Below, piece after piece: positions 45,855-54,427 of a stretch of DNA of 64,000 bases. Source of the stretch: Dyadobacter sp. 50-39 (lineage in GTDB: Bacteria > Bacteroidota > Bacteroidia > Cytophagales > Spirosomataceae); the NCBI GenBank assembly GCA_001898145.1, contig MKSR01000040.1, positions 974,680 through 1,038,679 on the forward strand, given 5' to 3'. The translations under genes were made by a program, and so were the position numbers. Under the pieces are notes generated by a model. That model was given only the letters and a program-made list of their open reading frames with translations, was not told the DNA's origin and searched no databases. Each line of letters starts with the position of its first letter. The first letter of the stretch is position 1.

Positions 45855-46175
45855 ATGGATAATAAATTCAAAACCGTATCGCTTGATACAATGATTGACA
45901 AGCACATCGGAGAACGTGGGACAGAAAGACGGGAGGCTTTTGAAAACGAGCTAAAAATTGACTTGCTGGGCCAGGCAATAAAACAAGTAAGACGAGAGCG
46001 CAATCTAACCCAAGAGCAATTGGGAGAACTTGTAGGCGTGCAAAAAGCCCAAATTTCTAAAATTGAGAATAGTGTAAAAAATGCAAGGTTGGAAACGATT
46101 CTTAAAGTATTTGATGCATTAGGGGCAAAAGTGAATTTTAGCTTAGAACTCAATCCTAAAAAATTGGCTTCCTGA
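45855..46175 (+). CDS. XRE-family helix-turn-helix protein, HigA-like antitoxin
   Basis: The 106-aa protein has an N-terminal charged region (residues 1-35) and an XRE helix-turn-helix at about 38-92: LLGQAIKQVRRERNLTQEQLGELVGVQKAQISKIENSVKNARLETILKVFDALGAKV. This is the layout of HigA-type antitoxins that follow a HigB toxin gene, and the remnant of such a toxin lies directly upstream. With the toxin broken, it is now an orphan antitoxin or a transcriptional regulator in its own right. Its base composition is more AT-rich than the flanking polysaccharide genes, which suggests transfer. Confidence 0.88.
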   Translation: MDNKFKTVSLDTMIDKHIGERGTERREAFENELKIDLLGQAIKQVRRERNLTQEQLGELVGVQKAQISKIENSVKNARLETILKVFDALGAKVNFSLELNPKKLAS

Positions 46176-46208
46176 CGATCACCTCCAATACCAAACTCCC
46201 ACACACCC

Positions 46209-46349
46209 ATGAAAGCCTCCCTCTCTCACCTCCCACAATCCAAACAAAATCAACTAAAAGCGCTAACCCAAATCATTCTGGACAAAGTCCCGGCTGAAAT
46301 GATTATCCTTTTCGGCAGCTATGCACGTGGAGGATGGGTTGAGGATTAG
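46209..46349 (+). pseudogene. 5' remnant of an MNT-type nucleotidyltransferase gene
   Basis: A 46-codon frame (MKASLSHLPQSKQNQLKALT through AEMIILFGSYARGGWVED) ends at TAG 46347-46349. The IILFGSYARG motif is the nucleotide-binding loop of minimal nucleotidyltransferases. In full-length homologues of this group the chain continues through a second Asp motif and usually a HEPN domain. Here the frame stops just after the loop and the sequence runs into the end region of the GH95 gene. The gene is therefore truncated by deletion. It sits right after the orphan antitoxin. Confidence 0.7.
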
Positions 46350-46361
46350 CAATTCACAACA

Positions 46362-46394
46362 GAGTGAAGCCAAAGCAAATTCATGGCTTCACTC
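46362..46394. terminator. Inverted repeat after the GH95 gene
   Basis: An 11-bp perfect stem (46362-46372 with 46384-46394) has an 11-base loop and lies eight bases beyond the GH95 stop. No T-run follows on the - strand, so it is only a possible terminator. Confidence 0.4.
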
Positions 46395-46402
46395 CCGTTC
46401 CG

Positions 46403-48910
46403 TTACAATGGCCGCACCATTACTGTGGCTCCCTTCTTAATATTCACCGTGGTAACATAGCCATTTCCCGATTTCTCGCTTTTTACTTGCATACCTGCCA
46501 CCGCAATGGGCACATTCGTACGCAAGCGGCACGGCTGGCCGTTCAGTGACCGAATGCGCGCCTGGGTCAGTTTTCCGGCTTTCCAGGCGATGTCCAGCTC
46601 AAATCCGGCGCGGGCCTTCAAACCGCTCACCTGCCCCTCTTTCCAGGCTGACGGAAGCGCCGGAAGTATCGCTACCTCCGACAAATGGCTCTGCACAAGC
46701 ATTTCGGCCATACCGGCGGTACCGGCAAAGTTCCCGTCGATCTGGAATGGTGGGTGTGCGTCGAAGAAGTTGGGATAGGTGCCTCCGCTCCGCGAGCTGC
46801 TTTTGCTGTTGTCGGTGTATTGCATGAGCTGGCGGATCAGCTTGTAGGCATGGTCGCCGTCCAGCAGCCGCGCCCAGAAATTGATTTTCCAGCCTTTACT
46901 CCAACCCGTTCCCACGTCGCCGCGTACCTGCAGCGTCTTCTTGGCAGCTTCGAAAAATTCGGGCGTTTCGGTCGAAATCCGGCGCCCCGGATGCAATGCA
47001 AACAAATGCGAAACGTGGCGGTGGAGCGTATCCGTCTCCTCGAAGTCTTTGTACCACTCCTGCAAACGTCCCCTTTTATCGATTTTCAACGGGTATAGCT
47101 TGTTACGCTTTTCGATCAGCAGCTTCCTGAATTCAGGGTCCGTGCCCAGCACTTCGCCGGCATCGATGAGGTTCGAGAAAAGATCATGAATAATGGATAT
47201 GTCCATGGTAGTCGCGACGGAAACCGCCGCCTCGCCGCCTTTGGGATCCTTGAAAAGGTTTTCCGGTGAAGTAGAAGGCGCCGTTACCAGGTACCCGTCC
47301 ACATCCTCTACCAGCCAGTCGAGTGTGAACAATGCGGCTTCCTTCATGACCGGGTAGGCTTTGTTTTTAAGAAAATCCTTGTCCAGCGTAAACCGGTAAT
47401 GCTCCCAGAGGTGCTGGCAAAGCCAGTCGGCCCCCATAAACCAGTTGGCCCACACCGGATCGCCGTCACCGACATTACCCACCGGGTTCGACTGCCCCCA
47501 GATGTCCGAATTGTGGTGTGCTACCCAGCCTTTTGCCCCGTAAAACTCCTTGGCAGTGGTGGCACCGGTTTTAGAAAGGTCCTGGATCCAGCTCAGCAGC
47601 GGCTGGTGCATTTCCGAAAGGTTGGTAACCTCGGCAGGCCAGTAGTTCATCTGGGTGTTGATATTGATCGTATAGTTGGAGCTCCAAGGCGGGCGCATTT
47701 CCTTGTTCCAGATCCCCTGCAGGTTGGCGGGAGGCCCGGCCGGAACACCAGCCAGCGCCGGCCTCGACGAAGAGATCAGCAGATACCGGCCAAACTGAAA
47801 ATACAGCGTTTCCAATGCAGGGTCGTAAGCGCCCTTAGAATAGGATTTCAGGCGTTCGTCGGAAGGCAAGAGCGTATTCGGATTGACATTCAGGGTGTCT
47901 TTGATGTGGAAACCAACCCGGTTGAAAAAGGATTTATAATCCTTCAAATGCTCGCTTTTGAGCTGGTTATAGCCCTTGGCCGAGGCTTTTTGCATAAAAC
48001 CCGCGGCTAGTGCCTTTTCGTCCCTGCCGTCGCTGTCCGGGCATTTATCGAAACCATTGAAACTGGTGGCGGCGGAGAGGTAGATGACCACTTCGGAAGC
48101 GCCTTTCACCTGGATGCCCGCGGACGATGCCAGCACCTGGCCGTCCCTGCTCACCGCTTTGATCCTGAATTGAAATCGCATGCCGTTGCAACCCGTGGTA
48201 TCGTCGTACACGATCGGCTGGCGGCCGGGCGGGTTATAGTAGTTCGGGTCCACATGCGCAGGCGCCTTCCCGCTCACGAGAAGCTCATTACTTTTGGAGA
48301 CTTCCGTTTGGTAATGCAGCTTGCTGCCCGCCGACACATTGAAATTCAACTGACCGGCTTTGCTGGCCGACAATTTAATGGCGAGCACATTGTCCGGCGC
48401 CGAGACGATGATTTCCCGCCGGTACTCGACACCATCCACGGTGAAAACGGTACTGGCCAGGGCGTTACCAATTTGCAGGTCACGGTAGTAGCGCTCCGGT
48501 TTTACCCCTTTAAAATCCTGGCTGATCTTTAAGTCACCCATGGGCATATACGATTCCGTGTAGAGGCCCTGCATCTTTTTCAGCAATGTATTGGCGAGCT
48601 GGTAGTCCTGGTTTTCCAGCAATGCCTTGCGAACCTGCGGCAGGTAGGAAGCCGAGCCGGGGTTCACGCCGGTTTTGACGGGGCCTCCCGACCACAGCGT
48701 ACTTTCGTTCAGCTGGATCAGCTCTTCTTCCACTCCGCCGAACACCATGGCTCCGATATGCCCGTTTCCGACCGGCAGTGCTTCAATCCATTCTTTGGCG
48801 GGCTGGGCGTACCAGAGTTTCAGCGAATCAGCTTTTTGAGCAATGACTGCCGGAATGCACCAGCCTGAAACGGCCACGGAAAGTGCTATTCTTTTAAGCG
48901 CGATTTTCAT
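46403..48910 (-). CDS. Alpha-L-fucosidase-type glycoside hydrolase (GH95)
   Basis: This 835-aa secreted enzyme has a signal peptide ending near VIAQ. Family motifs are visible from end to end: [19 protein letters not shown] and [11 protein letters not shown] in the N-terminal domain, [20 protein letters not shown] (the N-x-N pair used in GH95 catalysis), [10 protein letters not shown] (containing the likely general-acid Glu) and [16 protein letters not shown] (the conserved Asp). GH95 enzymes mostly remove alpha-1,2-linked L-fucose (some act on L-galactose) from host or plant glycans. It stands alone with its own spacer on both sides, so it may be controlled by the AraC gene upstream or work with the GH89 locus nearby. 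Exact linkage specificity cannot be read from sequence. Confidence 0.93.
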   Translation of the reverse strand: MKIALKRIALSVAVSGWCIPAVIAQKADSLKLWYAQPAKEWIEALPVGNGHIGAMVFGGVEEELIQLNESTLWSGGPVKTGVNPGSASYLPQVRKALLENQDYQLANTLLKKMQGLYTESYMPMGDLKISQDFKGVKPERYYRDLQIGNALASTVFTVDGVEYRREIIVSAPDNVLAIKLSASKAGQLNFNVSAGSKLHYQTEVSKSNELLVSGKAPAHVDPNYYNPPGRQPIVYDDTTGCNGMRFQFRIKAVSRDGQVLASSAGIQVKGASEVVIYLSAATSFNGFDKCPDSDGRDEKALAAGFMQKASAKGYNQLKSEHLKDYKSFFNRVGFHIKDTLNVNPNTLLPSDERLKSYSKGAYDPALETLYFQFGRYLLISSSRPALAGVPAGPPANLQGIWNKEMRPPWSSNYTININTQMNYWPAEVTNLSEMHQPLLSWIQDLSKTGATTAKEFYGAKGWVAHHNSDIWGQSNPVGNVGDGDPVWANWFMGADWLCQHLWEHYRFTLDKDFLKNKAYPVMKEAALFTLDWLVEDVDGYLVTAPSTSPENLFKDPKGGEAAVSVATTMDISIIHDLFSNLIDAGEVLGTDPEFRKLLIEKRNKLYPLKIDKRGRLQEWYKDFEETDTLHRHVSHLFALHPGRRISTETPEFFEAAKKTLQVRGDVGTGWSKGWKINFWARLLDGDHAYKLIRQLMQYTDNSKSSSRSGGTYPNFFDAHPPFQIDGNFAGTAGMAEMLVQSHLSEVAILPALPSAWKEGQVSGLKARAGFELDIAWKAGKLTQARIRSLNGQPCRLRTNVPIAVAGMQVKSEKSGNGYVTTVNIKKGATVMVRPL

Positions 48911-49093
48911 CGGTTTACGTGATCTTTTGTTTAAAAAGTCCTGAAAAAGGGCACGCTAGCGCTGCTGCGACCCGTAAAAGGTGACCAACTTACTATAATG
49001 AAAGCTGGATAGAAAGCGTCCGGACGATAATGCTGATTTTTCTTAATCAACTGCCAATTATTGATAGCGGAATCAATGGCTTTTCAGCAGGCA

Positions 49094-49990
49094 TCAGCGC
49101 ACGAATACCGACTGGTAAGCAGCCGGGGTTTTACCGGTTATCTCCTTGAATTTTTTATAAAAACAGGAAAAATTGTTGAAGCCGCTTTCATAACAGATCT
49201 GCTTCACGTTCTCATCGCCGTCGATCAGCCTTTTGCAAGAATGCCCGATGCGGATTTCCGTGAGGAATTGCCGGAAATGTTTCCCGGTCCTGGATTTGAA
49301 ATACCGGCAGAAAGAGTTCGGCGACAGGCCGGCTACCGCGGCCACATCTTCGAGGGTAATGCGCTGTCCGAAATTTTGAAGCGCATAATTGTAGATCGCA
49401 TTGATCCGCTCGTTTTCCGATTCGGGCGTATCGTAGCGGAAGCCGATCGACGCCAGGGCGCTGCGGTCGTCGGCCAGGCTGGCGTGGTAGAGGCATTCCA
49501 GCAGGGTCGTCAGCCGGAAGGGTCCTTCCGTTTCCTGCATTTTCACCATCAGCGCCGCCACATTTTCGCGGACATGGCCGGTGAGGGAGAGGCCGCGTTT
49601 TGCCCTTTCCAGCACTTTGCGGATGCAGGCGTTCTCAGGAAGCAGCAGGAATTTATCACCCCAGAAATGTTCGGTAAAATGCAGTACGGTGGCATAAGGT
49701 CCGCTTTCACCAGACTCCTGGTGCTCCTCTACGGTATCATAATGCCAGTAATGCGGCAGATCGGACCCCACGAGCACGATGTCGCCGGCCGCGAACCGCC
49801 GGATGTTGTCGCCGACAAACTGCGTACCGCCGCCGCGGTGAAAATGGATCAGCTCCACCTCCGCGTGCCGGTGCCAGCGGCTATTGATGTTTGGGATGGC
49901 CTCCCGGCGCAGGCTGAACGACCGGTTGGGCGAATTGGCCACCTGCAAAAATTGCGCTTCCATACTGTATCGTTTTTCAATCACTTTCAT
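49094..49990 (-). CDS. AraC family transcriptional regulator with N-terminal cupin
   Basis: The start chosen at 49990 (MKVIEKRYSMEAQF, 298 aa) skips a 16-residue hydrophobic extension that is unlikely in a cytoplasmic regulator. A cupin-like sensor occupies about residues 25-110 (RWHRHAEVELIHFHRGGGTQFVGD, GDIVLVGSDLPHYW). Two helix-turn-helix motifs follow at the C-terminus (ITLEDVAAVAGLSPNSFCRYFKSRTGK; VKQICYESGFNNFSCFYKKFKEITGKTP). Such regulators usually sense sugars or small metabolites. It is 57 bases downstream of the MNIO gene on the same strand, so it may belong to that operon, or it may regulate the GH95 gene 183 bases further on. Role unresolved. Confidence 0.92.
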   Translation of the reverse strand: MKVIEKRYSMEAQFLQVANSPNRSFSLRREAIPNINSRWHRHAEVELIHFHRGGGTQFVGDNIRRFAAGDIVLVGSDLPHYWHYDTVEEHQESGESGPYATVLHFTEHFWGDKFLLLPENACIRKVLERAKRGLSLTGHVRENVAALMVKMQETEGPFRLTTLLECLYHASLADDRSALASIGFRYDTPESENERINAIYNYALQNFGQRITLEDVAAVAGLSPNSFCRYFKSRTGKHFRQFLTEIRIGHSCKRLIDGDENVKQICYESGFNNFSCFYKKFKEITGKTPAAYQSVFVR

Positions 49991-50047
49991 CAGAATGGCT
50001 AGTCCCAACAAAATGACCGGAGTGAATCCTCCGGTCAAAGTTAAGTA

Positions 50048-51187
50048 CTACTTCCAAATGAAGCCATCTTTCCACTTCCTGGCGATGGATACAGCAGTTT
50101 CGAGCATGTAAGGAGCCCAGTTCTCGACCTGCCAGGCGGTATTGCGCAAATCGGAGGCGAGCAGCAAGGCCCTGGCTTCGTACGCATCTGAGGCCGTTTC
50201 CAGAATGCGGGAGAGCTGGACCTGCTGGTTATATAAATCGGGATCTTCCAATGGCATGTCGTTTGGAAGTGTCCCTGCCGGCGCGAATGCATAGGCGGGC
50301 GCATGGGCAGAGCGGGATGCCGACGCCCGGACGATACCGTCCATGCGGAGGAAATCCGACTGGAAAGCGGCCTGTCTTTCCGGCGTTTCAAGGGCAGTAC
50401 CCATTTGTTCCAGCACCACAAACCGGATGTTTGGACATTTTGGAATGGCTTTACTCAAAAAGTCAAACACCGCTTCCGGAACCCTTTCATCGTGTGTATC
50501 GCGCCTCACGGGCCTGCCGGGCGCGGCCAGGATGTCGTCCCAGCTCCCGCCGGAAATATGGATTTCCCGCACCCTGTCCAGCGGATAGAGGCGCATGATA
50601 TCGTCGAAATCGATATTGAAATTGTGCGTCTGGCAGTAAACATTGTGCAGGTCGAGAATGATGAAGCCGTTGACGCTCCCGACCAGCTGACCAAGGAAGT
50701 CGCCGTGTTTCTTCACCTCGTCGATCGAATAGGAAAAAGCCAGGTTCTCCAACCCGACCGGACATTGGCAAGCATCCTGAATGCGTTCCAGACGATCTTT
50801 CCCCAGGGCCAGCGTCCGGGAGGTGAAGGGAATGCTGATCGGCGCGCCTTTATGAAAATCCTCGCCGGTCATGAACCCGAAATGCTCCGTAATATGCGCA
50901 AAGCGAAATTCGCCGGACAACTTACGGAGCTTGTCGAGCCATTCCTGCTGTTCGCGGGACCATTTCCCCGAAAATAGCGAAAAATACACGCCGTGACCGA
51001 TCAGCCGGTCGTGGTTACTGAACTCGCCCACAAGGTCTGTAAACCAGGCCGGGATTTCATCGAATTTGAAAAGGGTATCAAAAGACCATTCGATGGCCTC
51101 CACTTTTTCCTGTTCAAACAGTGGCAAAGCCGCTTGCAGAATGTGGGCATCCAGATTACAGGCAATGGAAGAGTAGATTTCAGACAT
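50048..51187 (-). CDS. MNIO family multinuclear iron oxygenase (DUF692) with a C-terminal extension
   Basis: The protein is 379 aa. Residues 1-285 are a DUF692/MNIO TIM barrel of the MbnB-TglH-ChrH group. Predicted iron ligands are in place: H65 in IGHGVYF, E101-H102 in ITEHFGF, E147 in GLENLA, D179/H181 in LDLHNVYC, E209-H210 in EIHISGG, D230/H232 in RDTHDE and E260 in VLEQ. MNIO enzymes oxidise Cys or Asp residues in short precursor peptides. A 51-aa Cys-containing exported peptide is encoded 12 bases upstream, which I take to be the substrate. The last ~95 residues (about 50048-50332) have no family I know and could replace the separate partner protein often needed for substrate binding. 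Confidence 0.92.
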   Translation of the reverse strand: MSEIYSSIACNLDAHILQAALPLFEQEKVEAIEWSFDTLFKFDEIPAWFTDLVGEFSNHDRLIGHGVYFSLFSGKWSREQQEWLDKLRKLSGEFRFAHITEHFGFMTGEDFHKGAPISIPFTSRTLALGKDRLERIQDACQCPVGLENLAFSYSIDEVKKHGDFLGQLVGSVNGFIILDLHNVYCQTHNFNIDFDDIMRLYPLDRVREIHISGGSWDDILAAPGRPVRRDTHDERVPEAVFDFLSKAIPKCPNIRFVVLEQMGTALETPERQAAFQSDFLRMDGIVRASASRSAHAPAYAFAPAGTLPNDMPLEDPDLYNQQVQLSRILETASDAYEARALLLASDLRNTAWQVENWAPYMLETAVSIARKWKDGFIWK

Positions 51188-51199
51188 GCATATCCGCGA

Positions 51200-51355
51200 T
51201 CAACCCATTCCGCAACCCGGGCAATAATCGTAAGGCTTGTTCTTAGTTATCTTCTCGCCGTTGGGGCCAATCGCATTGTCTGTGCAAGCCGTCGTGAGCG
51301 CAGCAACCGTAACCGCAACAGCCACAGCCTGCAATACTGATTTTGAGATTTTCAT
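51200..51355 (-). CDS. Exported 51-aa peptide with C-terminal CPGC motif; candidate MNIO-modified precursor
   Basis: The peptide reads MKISKSVLQAVAVAVTVAAL then TTACTDNAIGPNGEKITKNK and PYDYCPGCGMG. It has a positively charged N-terminus, an Ala/Val-rich hydrophobic core and a TTAC cleavage region (a weak lipobox or signal peptidase site). The short Lys-rich linker leads to a C-terminal core with two Cys residues spaced as CPGC. Only 12 bases separate its stop from the MNIO start. Signal-peptide-bearing MNIO substrates (the bufferin type) are known to bind copper after Cys oxidation; this sequence differs from them. The precursor role is inferred from motif and linkage. Confidence 0.75.
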   Translation of the reverse strand: MKISKSVLQAVAVAVTVAALTTACTDNAIGPNGEKITKNKPYDYCPGCGMG

Positions 51356-51451
51356 AGTGGAATCCGTTAAGGTGAATTAGAATACAGCAGAGACAGGGTT
51401 TGCGCGTATTTGGTTGTAACCGGTTATGACTAAATTGTTCTTTCTTTCAAC

Positions 51452-51486
51452 AAATAACTCCTCCGCAGTTCGCAGAGGAGTTATTT
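51452..51486 (-). terminator. Rho-independent terminator after the M14 carboxypeptidase
   Basis: A 12-bp perfect stem (51452-51463 with 51475-51486) has an 11-base loop and a TTATTTGTTG tract on the - strand. It lies 21 bases beyond the peptidase stop and isolates the MNIO operon from it. Confidence 0.75.
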
Positions 51487-51507
51487 TACCGGCCGCCGGA
51501 ATCAACA

Positions 51508-52761
51508 TTATTTTCCCTCGCTGAAATAATTATAGAATACCTCTCCCAGGTTTGAACCCAAAGAAATCCAGTCTTCGGCCAACGGTGCTTTGCTGAGCCC
51601 GGCAATCCATTCGTAATTCAGCTCATACACGGCCGCGTGGATACCGAAGCGCTCCATGAACCCCTCCCCGAGCGTGCCCGGGTTGCGGAAGCTGGGTTTG
51701 GTGGAGCCGGCGGTGAACCAGGTGTGCTTCCGCAGCAGCATTTCCAGCTTTTCCATGCTCGACAAGTAGGCGCTGATGTCGCCGTCCGGGCGGCTGATGT
51801 GCAGGTACCCGCCGGCGTCGTTGTGGATGTCGAGCGCCAGGTCGGGCTTCTTCCTGGCTTTGATCATCCGGTGGAGCCATTGTTCGAGGTAATAGTTCTC
51901 GGGTGCGATGAGCGAATCGGCGGGCTTGTCCCATTTGCGGTTCAGGTCATAGCCGTTCGCATTGAATCGCGTTTTGCCGCGGGCTACGCCATCCTTATTG
52001 GCCATCGGCAGGATGTACACGCAGTAGCTTTTGAGGTAACGTTTGGCGTCGACGTCGTTGCTGAGCAGCTTTTGCACCAGGCCCTCAACCGTCCAGTTCC
52101 CCCCTGCCTCGAATGCATGGGCGCGGGCACGCAGGAAAAGCCGTTTCGGGGCATTCTCATTGCCGATCCGGACGATTTCCAGCGAGCGGCCCTCGGACGT
52201 CTTGCCGATGGTTGTTACACTGGCGTTCTTGCTCTGCCTGATTTTCGCCAGCATTTTGTCCAGGTCGCTGATCCGGTAGGGCTCTACGCTGGCAATGTAG
52301 GCAAACGGCCCCTCCATTTTGAGTTTGATCAACACGCGACGGCCGGGTAGCGGGACGACGGAGCGGCTCTCCCACTTCTTGTTGTCAAACGAAACCAAAT
52401 ACCGCGACTTCTCCGACAAGTCGCTGGCGAGCCTTCCATTCCACACGTTATCAAAGTTTTCGAGGATCAGCGTCACCTCGGTACCCATGGCCGCTTCCAC
52501 TTTGAAATGATAGTGGTTCAATGCCCGGTTGGGTGAAAATCGTTCGTAGTCGTACACCATGGAGCCGATCACCCGGCCGGCCGAATCAATCCGCCAATTC
52601 ATGGGCGACGCATTTTCAAAGCCGGTATTGATAAAAATTTTGGGGGTGACGATGCTGTCAGGCACAGCCTTGGTTTTGGCACCGGCGACTCCCGCCGCAA
52701 AGGTCGCCGGGACGGCCATGAACCCGGCAAATATCGCCGTCAATAATGTTATCAGTTTCAT
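51508..52761 (-). CDS. M14 family zinc carboxypeptidase, secreted
   Basis: This 417-aa protein has a signal peptide (LITLLTAIFAGFMAVPATFAA). A beta-sandwich N-terminal domain of the cytosolic-carboxypeptidase-like type (residues 40-165, with RFSPNRALNHYHFKVEA) precedes the catalytic domain. Zinc ligands are H215 and E218 in RAHAFEAGGNW and H313 in LDIHNDAGGYLH; the substrate-binding Arg is in YDLNRKW (R275) and the catalytic Glu is E380 in VYELNYEW. Such enzymes trim C-terminal residues of peptides or peptidoglycan-derived peptides outside the cytoplasm. It follows the SusCD genes on the same strand after a tandem-repeat spacer and may be part of that operon. Confidence 0.9.
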   Translation of the reverse strand: MKLITLLTAIFAGFMAVPATFAAGVAGAKTKAVPDSIVTPKIFINTGFENASPMNWRIDSAGRVIGSMVYDYERFSPNRALNHYHFKVEAAMGTEVTLILENFDNVWNGRLASDLSEKSRYLVSFDNKKWESRSVVPLPGRRVLIKLKMEGPFAYIASVEPYRISDLDKMLAKIRQSKNASVTTIGKTSEGRSLEIVRIGNENAPKRLFLRARAHAFEAGGNWTVEGLVQKLLSNDVDAKRYLKSYCVYILPMANKDGVARGKTRFNANGYDLNRKWDKPADSLIAPENYYLEQWLHRMIKARKKPDLALDIHNDAGGYLHISRPDGDISAYLSSMEKLEMLLRKHTWFTAGSTKPSFRNPGTLGEGFMERFGIHAAVYELNYEWIAGLSKAPLAEDWISLGSNLGEVFYNYFSEGK

Positions 52762-52880
52762 ATAAAATAGGGTTAAAAGTTCCTGATGTCAACCTGAACG
52801 GAACCGAATACAGTTTGTAGGGCAACGCGCCCGCCCTTCCTTCGACCCGGTCCAGGGTAACATCGTGCATACGCACCCAC

Positions 52881-52972
<92 letters not shown>

Positions 52973-52974
<2 letters not shown>

Positions 52975-54412
52975 AAAAGTTGTACCCCGGATTTTGTTTG
53001 ATCCCGCTGGGGTTAATGTCGATCTGCGTCTGCGGGATCGGGAACACCGCGTTGAAATCCTGCACAACGGTCGCTTTGAAATGCTGGTTCATTACAGCCA
53101 CCTCGCGGCCCGTGCGCACGAGGTCAAACCAGCGGTGCCCTTCGAAGGCCAGCTCCACCTGCCGCTCGTGTTCGACGGCCAATGCGAATGCCTCCTTGGA
53201 CAAACCCGCCGGTAATGCCGCCAGTTTTGCACGCTTCCGCACGGTATTGATCGCGTCATAGGCCGCAGCGGCAGGGCCGTCGGCGGCGTTCACGGCTTCG
53301 GCGTACATCAGCAGCACGTCCGCGTAGCGCAATACGGGCCAGTTGTTGTCGGCGTCGCCGTCCGTGAAAGGCGTATCCTGGAATTTGAGGGTGTAGGGAT
53401 CAGCCACGTATTTCCCGGTAACGTTGTCGGTATATCCCAATGCGAGCGACACGTTTTTGCGGTAGTCGCCCGGTTCATAGGCCGTGATGAGATCCGTGGT
53501 AGGCAAATGCCGCCCGCCGGCAAATCCGACTTTGATCACCGAACTCCCCGAGTTGCGCGGCGCGAAATTGTTGTAAAAGCTGCTTCCGGTACCTGTGCCT
53601 CCCTTTTTAAATTGTACTTCAAAAAGCGATTCCTGGTTGTTCGCATTGGCTACCGGCCACAGGGCGGCATAGTCGTCGAGCAGCTTGTATGTGCCCGCGT
53701 CCATCACTTCTTTCAGTTTGTCTTTGGCCTTCGCAAAATCGCCCATTGTCAGGTACACCTTGCCCAGCAATGCCCTGGCGGCACCGCGTGTGGCCCGGCC
53801 CATGTCATTGCCGGCGTAGGAAACCGGCAGCTTCTGTTCGGCGTCCGTCAGGTCGGCGATGATCTGGCTGTAAACTTCCGCTTTCGGCATGCGGGGCTGG
53901 CTGTAACCTTCGTCCACGGATTTGGTTTCCGACAGTACCAGCGGCACATCCCCGAATGTCCGCACGAGGTTGAAATACTGCAATGCGCGCAGGAAACGCG
54001 CCTCACCGATAAACCGCTGCCGGAGCGCATCGTCCATTTGCGCACCACCGATATGGTCGAGCACGGTGTTGGCAGCGAGGATGCCGCGGTAAGTATCCAC
54101 CCACATCACGCGGATGATTTCGTTCGTGGAAGCCATTTTGAACTGGTCCAGCTCGGCGTCGGGCAGGTTACCGCCGCCTTCCCAGTTCATGGTGTTGTCC
54201 GAGCGCACTTCGGCCACATTATAATAGGCATAACCGTATTCGCCCGCATTGGCCAGCATGCCGTAAGCCGCGGTAACTGCGGCCTGCATGTCGGAGGCGT
54301 TTTTGTAAAAGTTACTCACGTTGGTGGCGTCGATAGGCGCCAGTTCCAGGAAGTCCGAGCAGCCCGAAGCGAGCACGCACAGGGAGCCGAAAATGATGGT
54401 ATGTAGTTTCAT
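52973..54412 (-). CDS. SusD/RagB family nutrient-binding outer membrane lipoprotein
   Basis: The protein is 479 aa with a lipoprotein signal ending at Cys18 (VLASGC), then SDFLELAPIDATNVSNFY. The SusD core shows YADVLLMYAEAVNAADG, HERQVELAFEGHRWFDLVRTG and a terminal QNPGYNF. It is a surface glycan-binding partner of the SusC encoded 15 bases upstream. Its layout is closely similar to the SusD at 420-1940, including EVRSDNT near the start and FEVQFKKGG in the middle, which suggests the two systems handle related ligands. The stop codon lies at the edge of a tandem repeat. Confidence 0.95.
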
Positions 54413-54427
54413 AAGTTCAGGTCGGGT

